From the NCBI GenBank assembly GCA_026168455.1, contig CM047430.1, positions 9,060,848-9,124,847 on the forward strand: 64,000 nt of DNA, written 5' to 3'. The translations under genes were made by a program, and so were the position numbers. The DNA comes from Theocolax elegans. Its lineage: Eukaryota; Arthropoda; Insecta; Hymenoptera; Cerocephalidae. Below, in pieces: positions 1 to 9,621 of the stretch (within the stretch, counting starts at the first letter, position 1; each line of letters opens with the position of its first letter). The notes under the pieces were generated by a model. It worked only from the letters and a program-made list of their open reading frames with translations, did not search any database and was not told the DNA's origin.

Positions 1-1564
1 CCGAGAAGAATTATAGCGTTACGAAGAGAGAATGCTTGGCCGTGGTTTGGGCTATTAATAAGTTCAGACCTTACATCGAAGGGTACCACTTCAATGTGAT
101 AACGAATCACAGTAGTCTTCGCTGGTTGTGTAATATGAGAAATCCAACCAGCCGACTAGCAAGATGGGCTCTAGAGCTTCAAGCTCATGACTTTGTCGTC
201 GAGCACAGAAAAGGAGCTCTGTATCATGTTCTCGATGCCCTATCATGCATGTATGGAGCCGACGAGCCTACAGTCGCAGCAATGTCGTGGGCTCAAACTA
301 CTGAGGATCCTTGGTACCTAGACTGGATTAAGAACGTTTCCGACAGACCTCGTGATTTCCCCGACTGGACACTAGCCGGAGGAAATCTATACATCTATCG
401 CCCCGACAAAGAATTAGAGGAAGTGATGAATGACGAGCAAGCATGGAAGCTGGTTGTACCCGTAGAGTATCGTCATTCTATTCTGAGAGAGCGTCACGAT
501 GACCCCTCACGTGGCCATCGCGGAAGAGAAAAGACATTCGCCCGCGTGGCTCAAAACTATTATTGGCCTGCTTCCACGCTCTAGCCAAGGATACGAATAC
601 ATCCTAGTATTCCAGGATTTATTTACGCGCTGGATTGATGCAATCCTCATAAGAAAAGTTAACGCAAAGACGATAGTCCGCGAGCTTCACGAACGAGTGA
701 TAACCGGTTCGGCACCCCGGAAGTATTTCATTCGGACAACGGGACCGAGTTTAAAAATAAACTCGTAGACGAATACCTCAAAACTAAGGGAGTGTATCAT
801 TCGACGACACCCCCTTATCACGCACAGGCCAATCCTGTCGAGAAGGGCAATCGGATCCTTAAGACAATGGTGGCGTCGTATATCCAGAATAAGCACAGCG
901 ACTGGGACGACAAGCTTCCAGAGTTAGTCTTTGCACTAAACACAGCGGTGCAAAGTTCTTCTGGATAGAGCCGGCTATGCTGACCTATGGTCGCCAACCC
1001 GAGGCGCCTAGTACAGCTCGTAGAGAGCAAGACCGGCTTGCCCAGGAACAATTTGAGTTCCGTAGACTGCAGGATTGGAACGACAAAATTAAACAGTTAC
1101 CAAGACTGCATGAGAACGCAAATCGTCAGTCGGCTGCCAGTAAGGCCCGGCAAGCCGAAATCTACAACTCACGACTAAGGCCAGCGGAATTCGAGGTAGG
1201 AGAGCTGGTGTGCAAACGCAACTGGATCCTCTCGTCCAGCGCACTAGGTATCTTGGCAAAGCTTGCTCCGAAATACACAGGGCCGTATTTGATCATCAGT
1301 AGGAAAGGTATGAATACATATGTCATACAAGATAATCACGGGGACCAAGAAGTATCTCACATCGAGCATCTGAAGAGATACGTCCCCGAAAATGATGCTG
1401 AATCTACTGATGAGGATCAATGTGAGCAACCTCAACCGTCGAGGGATCAAAAGGTGAAGTGCGACCCGCCTGTAGCGAGCGAATGCTCCCCTGCGAGGGA
1501 GAATAATGCGAGCGAGTCCCGTAACGAGGGAACTAGCGTAACAAAACGTCGCGTACGTCTTTAG
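1..1564 (+). pseudogene. Ty3/gypsy pol fragment: RNase H and integrase, internally deleted
   Basis: The frame is open from base 1, so the element continues left of the window. The first about 85 residues match the Ty3/gypsy RNase H connection (RECLAVVWAINKFRPYIEG, then ITNHSSLRWL). The usual TDH triad reads TNH, an Asp-to-Asn change at a catalytic position. Next comes the integrase zinc-finger start, with two His and the YYWP block. The Cys pair and the segment with the first catalytic Asp are missing: the sequence passes from YYWP straight to LLPRSSQGYEYILVFQDLF. The core continues in shifted frames with the second Asp (DNGTEF, near 736) and the Glu (NPVEKGNRI, near 833). A C-terminal domain (977-1564) with KYTGPYLI and HIEHLKRYVP follows. 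At least two frame changes and the deletion make it non-functional. I am confident of the superfamily; the lineage is not resolved. Confidence 0.9.
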
Positions 1565-1719
1565 ATAGGTCCCGCGTTACCAGACGAAAGCGTGGTCGTC
1601 CTCGGAAAGCAACCGCGACCATAAAGCACCAATCACCCGTAGAGCGGTCTGCCAATACAGATTCTGAACCAGTTCCCCCGAGACGAGGACGAGGGCGTCC
1701 TCCAGACTCACGACCGTAG
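1564..1719 (+). pseudogene. Integrase C-terminal tail with two AT-hook motifs
   Basis: One frame away from the preceding integrase ORF, the sequence stays open for 51 codons to a TAG at 1717-1719. It encodes a basic, proline-rich tail with two AT-hook cores: RRKRGRPRK (1582-1608) and RRGRGRPP (1681-1704). The GRP core inside a basic patch is the established signature of minor-groove AT-hook binding. The position directly after the integrase C-terminal domain suggests this is the natural end of the polyprotein, displaced by a one-base frameshift near 1555. A role in chromatin targeting is inference. Confidence 0.6.
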
Positions 1720-1761
1720 CGGACGTAAAGTGCCAGCAGTGGCCGAAGGCTGAAACGGCCT

Positions 1762-2545
1762 TCAAAGATGCTGCCTTTGAATACAGGTTACCTTCTTGGC
1801 CTTCGGCACGTCTGCGCACTTCTTATAAGAAAAATCAGTAAGTGATATGGTACAAACATTTTCAAGAGGTACAGTTGAATTATTGTTTTTTAGTATTTGA
1901 ATCTGTGTTTCAAGCATGGTAAAATCGGAGACGGTATTCGCCACTGTAACAACACCCGAGTTCAGCGTGTCAATATTATTATTTATTATTTCAAGATCAT
2001 CATCAAGCCTATTATATATAATGGAGCACTTATTACTAATTTCTGTTAAAATATTATTCTGAAAATTTTTTGCGAGTGTGATAAATCTTTTTAAAACTGA
2101 ATAAAACACTGCTTCATTTGTCTGTTTTCAGACAAAAGTTCGGACAGCGCAGACTTATACTCAGCCAGTAGCAAGTCCTGAGTACAAATTTTGTTTCAAT
2201 ATCACCCAGAATATTTGTTATATTTTTTATACTATTTTCAAAGACCGGCAAAGATTTTAAAGATTTAGTTATTGTTTTGAGCCTAGATGATGCTGTAAAC
2301 AAAATATCTATATACAGCATATGCAGCATCAGTCTGCACCACCTCGGTGGCGCCATCATTATTATTCACCGAAAAATCACCCGTAGGATCGTCAATACTC
2401 ATAGATAAGTTATTTTTATTCTCTGCTAAAGATGTGCTAGGCACCAATAATACATCCTTGGCATATATGCAGCCCCGCGCCTGAACTATTGCAACAGGTG
2501 ATACCCTTTCCTCACTGTCAGTTTGTATCTTATTTCCTGGCGTTG
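1762..2545 (-). pseudogene. Unrecognised helical/coiled-coil protein, broken by frameshifts
   Basis: Three minus-strand segments read as one helical protein. Segment one (about 2545-2287) is acidic with SMSIDDPTGDFSV and ends at a TAG. Segment two (about 2300-2100) carries KSLPVFENSIKNITNILGD and, after a frame change, LLAEYKSALSELLSEN. Segment three (2109-1762) carries ILTEISNKCSIIYNRLDDD and a heptad-like INNNIDTLNSG stretch, ending in a basic tail. Spaced hydrophobics suggest a coiled coil. I see no catalytic motif and do not recognise the family. It follows the gypsy fragment tail-to-tail. It could be cargo of a large DNA transposon or an old viral insertion; that is speculation. Confidence 0.4.
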
Positions 2546-3500
2546 AACAAAGCAGAAGCTAGAGAGGCGCGCTTACACGAGGAATAGTAACGTCTTTGTT
2601 CTTATTTATATTTGTATTTTTATTGTTATTATTATTGCAACTATGACATACGTAGGTCTCTTTATAAATGAACAACTAATTTACAAAATGGTATTTAAAA
2701 TTGCCGCCGATATACTAACATTCTTGTTGAATGGTACGGTAGGCGCCATCTAGTGGTTACTCACAAAATTTCCTTAAGAGAGACTTAGGGCAATGTACTC
2801 ACTGACGAGGAAGTGTAGCAAATCAAAACGTGGCATTAACCTCAATACTGCAACATCACAAAAAGCTTGAAAAACCGCTCGCCGAAAAGCTTGCATATAG
2901 GCGAATACAAGAATCTGCAACAAAACGTTTAAAGGCAAAAAGGCGGCAGTAACCAATACTGAAAAGAGAAGCCTTGAGTAAAATGGAATGACGGGCAATG
3001 TAGGACGGGAATTTGTGAGCAATAATGTTCAAAGCACATTTACCGATGAAAAAGAGATCACCTAAGCTCGACCGACAGCCTCCCCCCCCCCCAGCTTGAG
3101 ACGTCAGGTGTCACATGCTCAAGCCAGGGAATGTTCCCTCACACAAAGCGCACACATGTGTTCAGTAAGCGCTGGACTTTTAAATTCTTAGCAACATCTG
3201 GGTCAGATTAATCTGTAGAGACGGAGAGAGACAGACAGAGAGAGAGAGAGAGGGAGAGAGAAATAATGTCACTATGGGCAGTCACAACAAACTTGATCTT
3301 GACCTCAAGGAACGGCTCTTCCAATTACTAATTTTATTTATTTAAAAGAGAGAGAGAATGTTTGACTTTAAATTTACCACTCACTTGTATATACTTCTTT
3401 TAGCTTAAAATAAATGGCTTAGAATTTAAATAATTTAAATTTTCTTTCAAACTTTAAAAACTTGTAAACATTAGTAATTTATATTTAATATTATTATTAT
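2546..3500. other. Non-coding, low-complexity stretch
   Basis: No convincing reading frame. It contains an 11-base poly-C run at 3082-3092 and an interrupted GA microsatellite at about 3223-3261. The remainder is AT-rich. Confidence 0.6.
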
Positions 3501-3820
3501 TGTGCGTCACGCCGCACTGGGGATCAGGGTGCAAGACTTCTCAATAAATACGCGGGGAGCTTAGAAAACTAGATAAGATTTATTTTAAATAAAAGAATAA
3601 TAATAAAATAATTTACAACTGGATCCGGGCACCAGTCGCTTGCTAATCGTATAATTAGTTAATATATCGTAATCACTTAGCGTAGCGCAGGAGAAAGAGG
3701 GGAAACGCGGGAGAGAGTTAACATTAAGATGGCGAGGAATAATACGCTCACACACACGCGGGCGAACCGGGACTTCGCGACCGATAAAAGGAAAGGGGAA
3801 AGTGCACCATACGCACTCAC

Positions 3821-4114
3821 CTTTCGAAGCTGCAACCAACTGATAATTCGCCACTTGGTTGACACGCTCTGCTGTCACACCAAGATTTAATAATGAATCG
3901 CACTAACAGCCGGGGAAATCTTAGATTTACGCCGCGACCAAGCACTCTCGACCGAAGTTCACGGAGCTCTGTTCTCCGTCGGCACCCTGGCTCGTTTTGT
4001 CCGCATGCGCCTTGCGCTGCTATCGGTACGACCGCGTCTCTCTTCCAGTAGTGGATCTCCTCCGACGCTGGCCTGCCGTGGGATTGACCTGGAGCTCCCG
4101 AGGAATTGTTACAG
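3821..4114. promoter_or_regulatory. GC-richer block with divergent splice donors (candidate bidirectional promoter or LTR)
   Basis: This block is clearly richer in GC and CpG than its AT-rich surroundings. On the plus strand it ends in a consensus donor, ACAG|GTAAGT, after 4114. On the minus strand it ends in another strong donor, AAAG|GTGAGT, after 3821. Two outward-pointing first exons would explain this, so a bidirectional promoter is one reading. The other is an LTR: read on the minus strand it starts TGTAACAATTCC, which resembles a gypsy LTR start. I cannot decide between them. Confidence 0.3.
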
Positions 4115-4304
4115 GTAAGTCGTTAAGCCGTAGGAGTTTATTATTACTTGTTTAGTTAATTTATAGTTGGGAAGGTTAGTGCTCCCCTAACCTCTCAACT
4201 CCTGTCGACAATTCTTTCTTCCTATGTTGATGTCCTATCTTCTCCTTCCTGGTTATCCTTTTCCCTAATAATGTGCTTTGTCTCATTTATTATTATCTTC
4301 ACAG
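4115..4304 (+). other. Candidate intron, 190 bp
   Basis: It starts GTAAGTCG and ends with a pyrimidine-rich tract and TCTTCACAG, close to the animal consensus at both ends. The length is typical of a short insect intron. The sequence after 4305 (GAATTCTGCAGGAGG onward) has a different composition and a 4271-4456 open frame, but I recognise no protein, so the transcript may be non-coding. Confidence 0.35.
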
Positions 4305-4456
4305 GAATTCTGCAGGAGGTTCCAGTGGGCGATGGTCTTCCAAGGATACCTGCTGTCACTCCTGAGGTGTTGCACTTGATGCCGATCATTCATCTAGTTA
4401 GTTCTTCGTTGGATTGTCCGGGTGCTGGATTGCTGGGAGCCGGAGAAGGGATGTGA

Positions 4457-4736
4457 AGTTTTTATTCATGGTAGTTAGGGTGCTGGGTAGGTTACAGTAG
4501 GTATGCGTGTGTGTACGGTATCCGAGTAGGTAGGTTTACTAAGGGGGAAAGGCTACGCTAATGCCTTTTTATTATCTCTTTTTACCTTTTGTGACAGGTG
4601 TTGAATCACCTTGTCACATGTGATAGAATACGGAGTCGGGAATAGAAGATCGGAAAAAGTTAGTAATTTGTAAGGCACTACTTAAAATTAATGCATAAAT
4701 TTATTTTACTTATTTTGTTTGTACAAAAATATCAGC
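4457..4736. other. No feature seen
   Basis: AT-rich sequence between the candidate exon and the minus-strand remnant. Nothing recognisable. Confidence 0.5.
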
Positions 4737-5177
4737 TTAATCTAATATTGTTTCGTTCATAAATTCCGAAATAGTATGTACATGCATTGCAAACAATTGG
4801 TGCATCAATAACGATAAATCTTGCTTGCACGGCAAATACAAACCTTTTTATATAAACGTATCAATCATCTCCCTCAACAGTAACTGTTTATCTAATGTTC
4901 GTATCGCAAATTCTACATCCGCAAACATAAAATATCTATATAGAGCATTCTCTCTACACGCAACAATTTTTTTAAAATATCTTCAATTATCTCTATTACA
5001 ACACTCAATAATACAATATTCTGTACGTAAAACGCCACATTTACAAATTTTTTTCAACACTTCAAATGACACTTCTTTTAATACGGTGGAACGTCGATAT
5101 AGTTTTCTTTCTAGACCCTCGCTCTCATCCTCCACCTCTTCCACCAGATCTTCAATCAGCTCGACTGCTCTGTCCAA
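4737..5177 (-). pseudogene. Unrecognised acidic protein, two in-frame stops
   Basis: One minus-strand frame runs about 147 codons to a TAA at 4739-4737 with only two internal stops. The N-terminal part is acidic and helical (VELIEDLVEEVEDESEGLER). The middle is Cys-rich (KICKCGVLRTEYCIIECC) and the rest is helical. The order suggests a decayed real gene rather than a chance frame. It lies in line with, and downstream of, the Polinton-like fragments on the same strand, so it may be another gene of that element. I do not recognise the family. Confidence 0.4.
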
Positions 5178-5363
5178 GTAACAGATTGTGAACCGTTATC
5201 TTGACCATATCTGGAGTATCCTGTCCTCGGGGTACATACCAATCGTCTGAGTCTTTATTTTTTTCAAAACATCCGAAATCGCGCACGTTTTCATCACAGA
5301 GTTTCAGTGGTGGATAAAATGAATATTTGGTTTTCAAATCACTTCTTACATTGAACCATCACT

Positions 5364-5800
5364 TCAAGCGAAATACATTGTATAATGCAAAACTGTACTG
5401 TAAGTAAGAGGATTTAATGGCGTGTTGAACACAATATTTTTTACACCAATTCTTAAATACTTAACAATTTCAAATTTTTCTTTACCTATTACGTATAATT
5501 TGTTAGATATGCTGAAAATACCTTGTGAATTCTTTTTTAAACGACTCAGAGTTACATCACCATTGTACCAATCCAGCCCATGATGATACAACGTTAACCA
5601 ATTATTCTGTTTCAAAATCTCCTTGTTCAGTCTTTTAGTAGTACACATATGAGATAGTACCCAGTGGTACGACATTATTTTTATTATCTTTGAAGTATTG
5701 AATGTCAATTAAAAAGTCCATAATACAGTTCCATCTCATAGAATTTGTCACAAACGATTGTAATGCTACACCAAGAATGCTCTCCTCATATACGAGCAGC
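5364..5800 (-). pseudogene. Polinton/adintovirus-associated protein family, fragment
   Basis: Two overlapping minus frames form one protein. The first gives CIMDFLIDIQYFKDNKNNVV; after a frame change it continues with KQNNWLTLYHHGLDWYNGDV and NKLYVIGKEKFEIVKYL. The arrangement of a DxQ strand, an NNWL...HHGLxWxxGD block and an xLYVxGxEK block matches an uncharacterised protein family I recall from insect and cnidarian genomes in Polinton-like context. Its function is not established; an RNase H-like or exonuclease fold is a guess. The frameshift and missing start make it non-functional. Confidence 0.45.
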
Positions 5801-5878
5801 AGCAGCAATACCAGCAGTAGCAATATTTCTGGAAAACGTGGGAATAACAAAAGAATTTGAAGATCCATTATTTTGATG

Positions 5879-6073
5879 TTACCCACTGTAATCCGTTATA
5901 ACCTGGCGTGACGAATCAATCTCGATTAAATTATTATACTCAGCATTAATAATACAGTGTACTGGACTAGGTAATGTTTCGTCAAATCTAACATCTATAC
6001 GCACACTTCCCTTTCTCACTAAATTCCAATGCTGATTATCACACGAATAGTTTCCACTCTTGTGATTACCCAA
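5879..6073 (-). pseudogene. Polinton-like major capsid protein, C-terminal fragment
   Basis: The 64-codon minus frame encodes a beta-rich segment ending IEIDSSRQVITDYSG before its stop. The block PSPVHCIINAEYNNLIEIDS followed by R-x-V-x-x-D-Y resembles the C-terminus of the double jelly-roll capsid protein of Polintons/Mavericks (annotated in many animals as F54H12.2-like). This is from memory of the family pattern, not a search. The first nine residues (NHKSGNY region) belong to a different gene and are an inverted duplicate of 6321-6396, so the fragment is a chimera. Confidence 0.5.
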
Positions 6074-6396
6074 AAAAAATTTTAACTACGCTGTTTAAGC
6101 CTAGCGATGCAGCTCGTTCTTTCTCGGACTCCTTTGCACATAAAACTTGGTTTAATGAAACAATATGTAAAAGCTTTAGATAAGGAAGGACAATGTTTCA
6201 TTTATTTGGTTAAACATTTTTTAGCTTTATTTAGTGCTAAATTAAAAGAAGGTGTCTTTGATGGACCTCAAATTCGTAAGTTGCTCAGAGATGAATCATT
6301 TGTTAACACAATGTCCTAGAAAGAACGAGCTGCATCGCTAAGCTTTAAAAGCGTAGTTGAAAATTTTTTGAGTAATCACAAGAGTGGAAACTATTA
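6049..6396. repeat. Inverted duplication (arms 6049-6124 and 6321-6396)
   Basis: The two arms, about 76 bp each, are inverted copies at roughly 88 percent identity by eye, about 195 bp apart. Both encode KERAASL and NHKSGNY. The right arm sits in its natural gene context; the left arm abuts the capsid fragment on one side and the RTPLHIKLG coding start on the other. This is the geometry of a fold-back (inverted duplication) rearrangement junction. Confidence 0.75.
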
Positions 6397-6604
6397 GGAA
6401 TTGGTAGTCAAAATGCTCAAAAACTATGAGAAATTGGGCTGTTTAATGAGTTACAAGTTGTATTTTCTTGATTCGCATCTTGATAACTTCCCACAAACTT
6501 TTGGGGATTACAGCAAGGAACAAGGAGAACGCTTTCATCAAGATATGAAAGAAATGGAAAGACGCTATCAGAGTAGGTGGAATGCACATATGATGGCTGA
6601 CTAA
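6107..6604 (+). pseudogene. Fragment of a widespread TE-linked protein family (ERFHQD motif)
   Basis: A single plus frame of 165 codons with two internal TAG stops (6317-6319 and about 6393). It carries RTPLHIKLGLMKQYVKALDK, EGVFDGPQIRKLL, NHKSGNY, SYKLYFLDSHLD and GERFHQDMKEMERRYQ in that order. I recall the same order in a large family of uncharacterised proteins repeated in aphid, ant and other animal genomes, which suggests mobile-element origin. No biochemical function is known to me. The N-terminal half of the family is absent, removed at the fold-back junction near 6121. Confidence 0.6.
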
Positions 6605-6879
6605 CTACTACTAAAAGCGCAAACGTAATCCACTTCACAGGTTATTTGAGGATAAAAGAGTACGGAAGGGCAGATTGTCTTAGGTTATAGATTTATCGGT
6701 TTATGAGATAATTGGATTATCGGGTAATAGGGTAATGGAGGTAAGGTCCTGAGGTATCTAAGGGTCGTGGAATCGAGTAATTTTGTGATGCCTGCGTTAT
6801 CAATGAAATCCAACAATCACATTAAAAGCCCTGGTTAGAGGAATTCCATTCATAGGAGAATCCTTTGTAAGGAGATCCG
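6605..6879. other. No feature seen
   Basis: Unremarkable sequence between the pseudogene and the foldback element. Confidence 0.5.
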
Positions 6880-8055
6880 TCAATCGTGTCTCTGCCCCCC
6901 AAACTAACAAGGAGAGGTCACACCCTCTAGAAAACGAATCCTTACCAAACTCTAGGATATGATTTCTACTATAAAAATATGAAGAAAGTCGGAGATTCAG
7001 TATCCAATGCCTTTGTTTACGATAGTTATAACCAAATAAAAAAAAATCTCGCCAAAAAATGGTTCGAATGGCGCTATAGTCAAGTATCGATTTCTACGAT
7101 AAACGTAATTCAAACATAAATTATAAATTGTACAGCTACATAGAGCTGTTAAAAAATACTTTGCCCCCTAGTTATGACTAAAATTAAGGTAATTGCAATA
7201 TTACTCTTGGCAGCAAATTTTAAATTTTTTTAAAGAAATGTGTAATATGTCTGATATTCATTGGGTCTATATCTGCCGTAATGCTATACGTAACGTATTA
7301 CATATTTCTTTAAAAAAATTTAAAATTTGCTGCCAAGAGTAATATTGCAATTACCTTAATTTTAGTCATAACTAGGGGGGAAAGTATTTTTTAACAGCTC
7401 TTTGTAGCTGTACAATTTATAATTTATGTTTGAATTACGTTTATCGTAGAAACCAACACCTGACTACAGTGCCATTCGAAACCTCAAGATCGAGCGGTTA
7501 TCGTCGGAAGCTATAGCTCCTACATCTCTTTAAATTTGGTTACTTATAACTCGGAAACAGATGAAGATGTATATTTAAACTAAATTTTAAAAGAAAGTTT
7601 AGATCAAGTGATATATTTTGAAAAAAAAAGAAACTTAAATATTTTAATTTGGTAAAAAGTTATGGAAGAAATAAGAATTAGACGAAATTGTGGCCTAAAG
7701 AAATCATCAAGTTGTAATACTAAATTTTCGATAAAAGTTAATTTAATTTTTATTTCTTCCATAAATTTTGATCAGATTAAGATATTGATGTTCTTTTTTT
7801 TCAGAACGTACCTACTCAATCTCAGCTTCGTTCTAAAATTTGGTGTTCATCTACATCTTTGATTGTTTCCGAGTTATACGCAATCAAAGTCAAGGATTTT
7901 TTCAACGAGATTTTTTACTATTTCCTTATATCTATCGTAAAAAAGGGCATTGGATTCTAAAACTTCCGCTATCTTAATATTTTTATAGTAGAAATCATAT
8001 TCTAGAAGTTGGTAAAGATCCATTTTCCAGAGGCTGTGGCCTCTACTTGTGAGTT
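6880..8055. mobile_element. Compound foldback element with nested inverted repeats
   Basis: Three inverted-repeat pairs lie inside one another or side by side. An outer pair (about 6885-7035 with 7915-8050) shares TTTCTACTATAAAAATA and its complement. An inner pair (about 7060-7250 with 7300-7490) shares TTGCTGCCAAGAGTAATATT and its complement around a loop near 7250-7300. A third pair (about 7545-7570 with 7845-7880) shares ACTCGGAAACA and its complement. No transposase frame is visible. This looks like a non-autonomous foldback or MITE-type element that has taken secondary insertions. Confidence 0.7.
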
Positions 8056-8119
8056 AGATTTTGACTCCTAACACAATATGTACTAATCCTTATACTGACA
8101 TAAGAAGGCACACGACAAA

Positions 8120-8494
8120 GTGTCAATTCTTTGTAAGGGTAGCGAATACTTGCTCCTTTCGACACTTGTCGGTATCTTCGGGAATATAAATAATTTGGTG
8201 TGCGCGGCATACGTCAACGAGGTCCTGCAACTAATATTGATTATTTTTATATTTAATTGTTATTCTAGGAATATTTCCAAATACGATGTTACAAAATACA
8301 TTACAATAAAAAATAAGGCTAGCTTTAATACAATTTATAAACTGGGTAAGGAAAAAACATCTAATTTTCTGGCAAGTCTTTTCAGAATTCCTGATTATGC
8401 AACTACATTAAATATTACTTTTTTTATATTTAATCGCTACGTTCCCTTAACCCAGTCAACTAAATATTATAAAATGAAAGTACATTCTTTCTAA
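8120..8494 (+). CDS. Open frame of 124 codons, unrecognised, doubtful
   Basis: A plus-strand frame from ATG 8120 to TAA 8494, with hydrophobic stretches (LQLILIIFIFNCYSR and ITFFIFNRYV). In AT-rich DNA such frames are often chance. There is no domain I recognise, no homologous copy in the window and no clear splice context. It is listed only because it is the longest frame between 6610 and 15000. Confidence 0.12.
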   Translation: MSILCKGSEYLLLSTLVGIFGNINNLVCAAYVNEVLQLILIIFIFNCYSRNISKYDVTKYITIKNKASFNTIYKLGKEKTSNFLASLFRIPDYATTLNITFFIFNRYVPLTQSTKYYKMKVHSF

Positions 8495-9489
8495 ATCTCA
8501 GATCGTATTTGAAATATTGATTACTAAAAGTTACAGATTAGATCATTATATCTCAGAATAAATTAATAATTAGTGTATGAAAACTATACAATCAATTCTT
8601 CAATTTTAGGCCTGTTTAGCAGGACATGTTTTATTTGTGGTTGTAAATTTTAATTATATAAATATTTTATTTAGATTATAAAATATAATTGCAAATTATT
8701 TGTTCCATAAAAAAATTTCTATTTTTAGGTTATAAGCAGTGATATTGATCCTATGTGGACACTACTTTATTTTCTACGAAATAAATGTATCCTTTTAGAA
8801 TAATTAAATTTTAAGAACTATATACCATAATCTTAGTACATTGGTAGTGCCCATAAAATTTAGAATATATTATAAATTATTGTTCTAAGTACTAACTCCT
8901 AGCTTGAAAGGTTGAAAAAGGTTAAAGTGGACGTCGAAGCTAGCGGTTTTGCCCACATATAGGAGTGATTGTTTTTAATTTTAATCAAAAAATTTAAAAG
9001 TTTATGAGAAATTTTGGCATAAGAGTGCCATTTTATACAGTAATATAAGTAATCTGTCAAATATTGGTGCAAATTCATTGAGTATTCATGAGAAATAATG
9101 TGAAACTGTAATTCTAACGCTACATAACCTGTTTAGGTAGTAAGGAATACCCACGCAATATCAACTTTTTATTGTAAAAATATCTTTCCTTTTTTGCAAA
9201 TTACCTCTCTAAATCTTATGCTAGTGAGTGTTGTACATATAAACCTATTTTTGTTAGGCATATAGTGATATTTCAATTATATTTTAACATTATAGACTGA
9301 TAAAATTATTTACAAATTGTATTAAAAAATATTTCTAAATTATATATAGCACATAGGCTTATGCTTGTGATGTAACATGATTTTCACAGGTACTTTGGGA
9401 CGAAAAAAGAAATCTGGAATTTTTGGTCTGTATATCGACGATCAAACCCATTTCAAATCCTCATCAAGGTTTAAATGACTTACAGGTTA
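8495..9489. other. AT-rich spacer, no gene seen
   Basis: Strongly AT-rich with scattered stops in all frames. No repeat structure was recognised. Confidence 0.5.
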
Positions 9490-9573
9490 CTTAAAGCCTA
9501 TATTTTCTTTTGCATTACTGTTTATAATAGAATTATCTTAAAAATACAATGATTAATACATATAATTTTTAAC

Positions 9574-9575
<2 letters not shown>
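9490..9575 (-). pseudogene. Short decayed copy of the unknown repeated gene (see 20938-21681)
   Basis: Read on the minus strand, this stretch aligns by eye with 21185-21270, including the block around ATTACTGTTTATAATAGAA and its complement. It is cut off by the TA microsatellite starting at 9576. Confidence 0.5.

Positions 9576-9618
<43 letters not shown>
9576..9618. repeat. (TA)n microsatellite
   Basis: About 21 TA dinucleotides directly preceding the terminal repeat of the next element. TA is also the target site of Tc1/mariner elements. Confidence 0.9.

Positions 9619-9621
<3 letters not shown>

Noticed and set aside
4825..5181. Plus-strand frame of 118 codons
   Set aside because: The minus strand over the same bases has a longer, more protein-like sequence in line with other genes.
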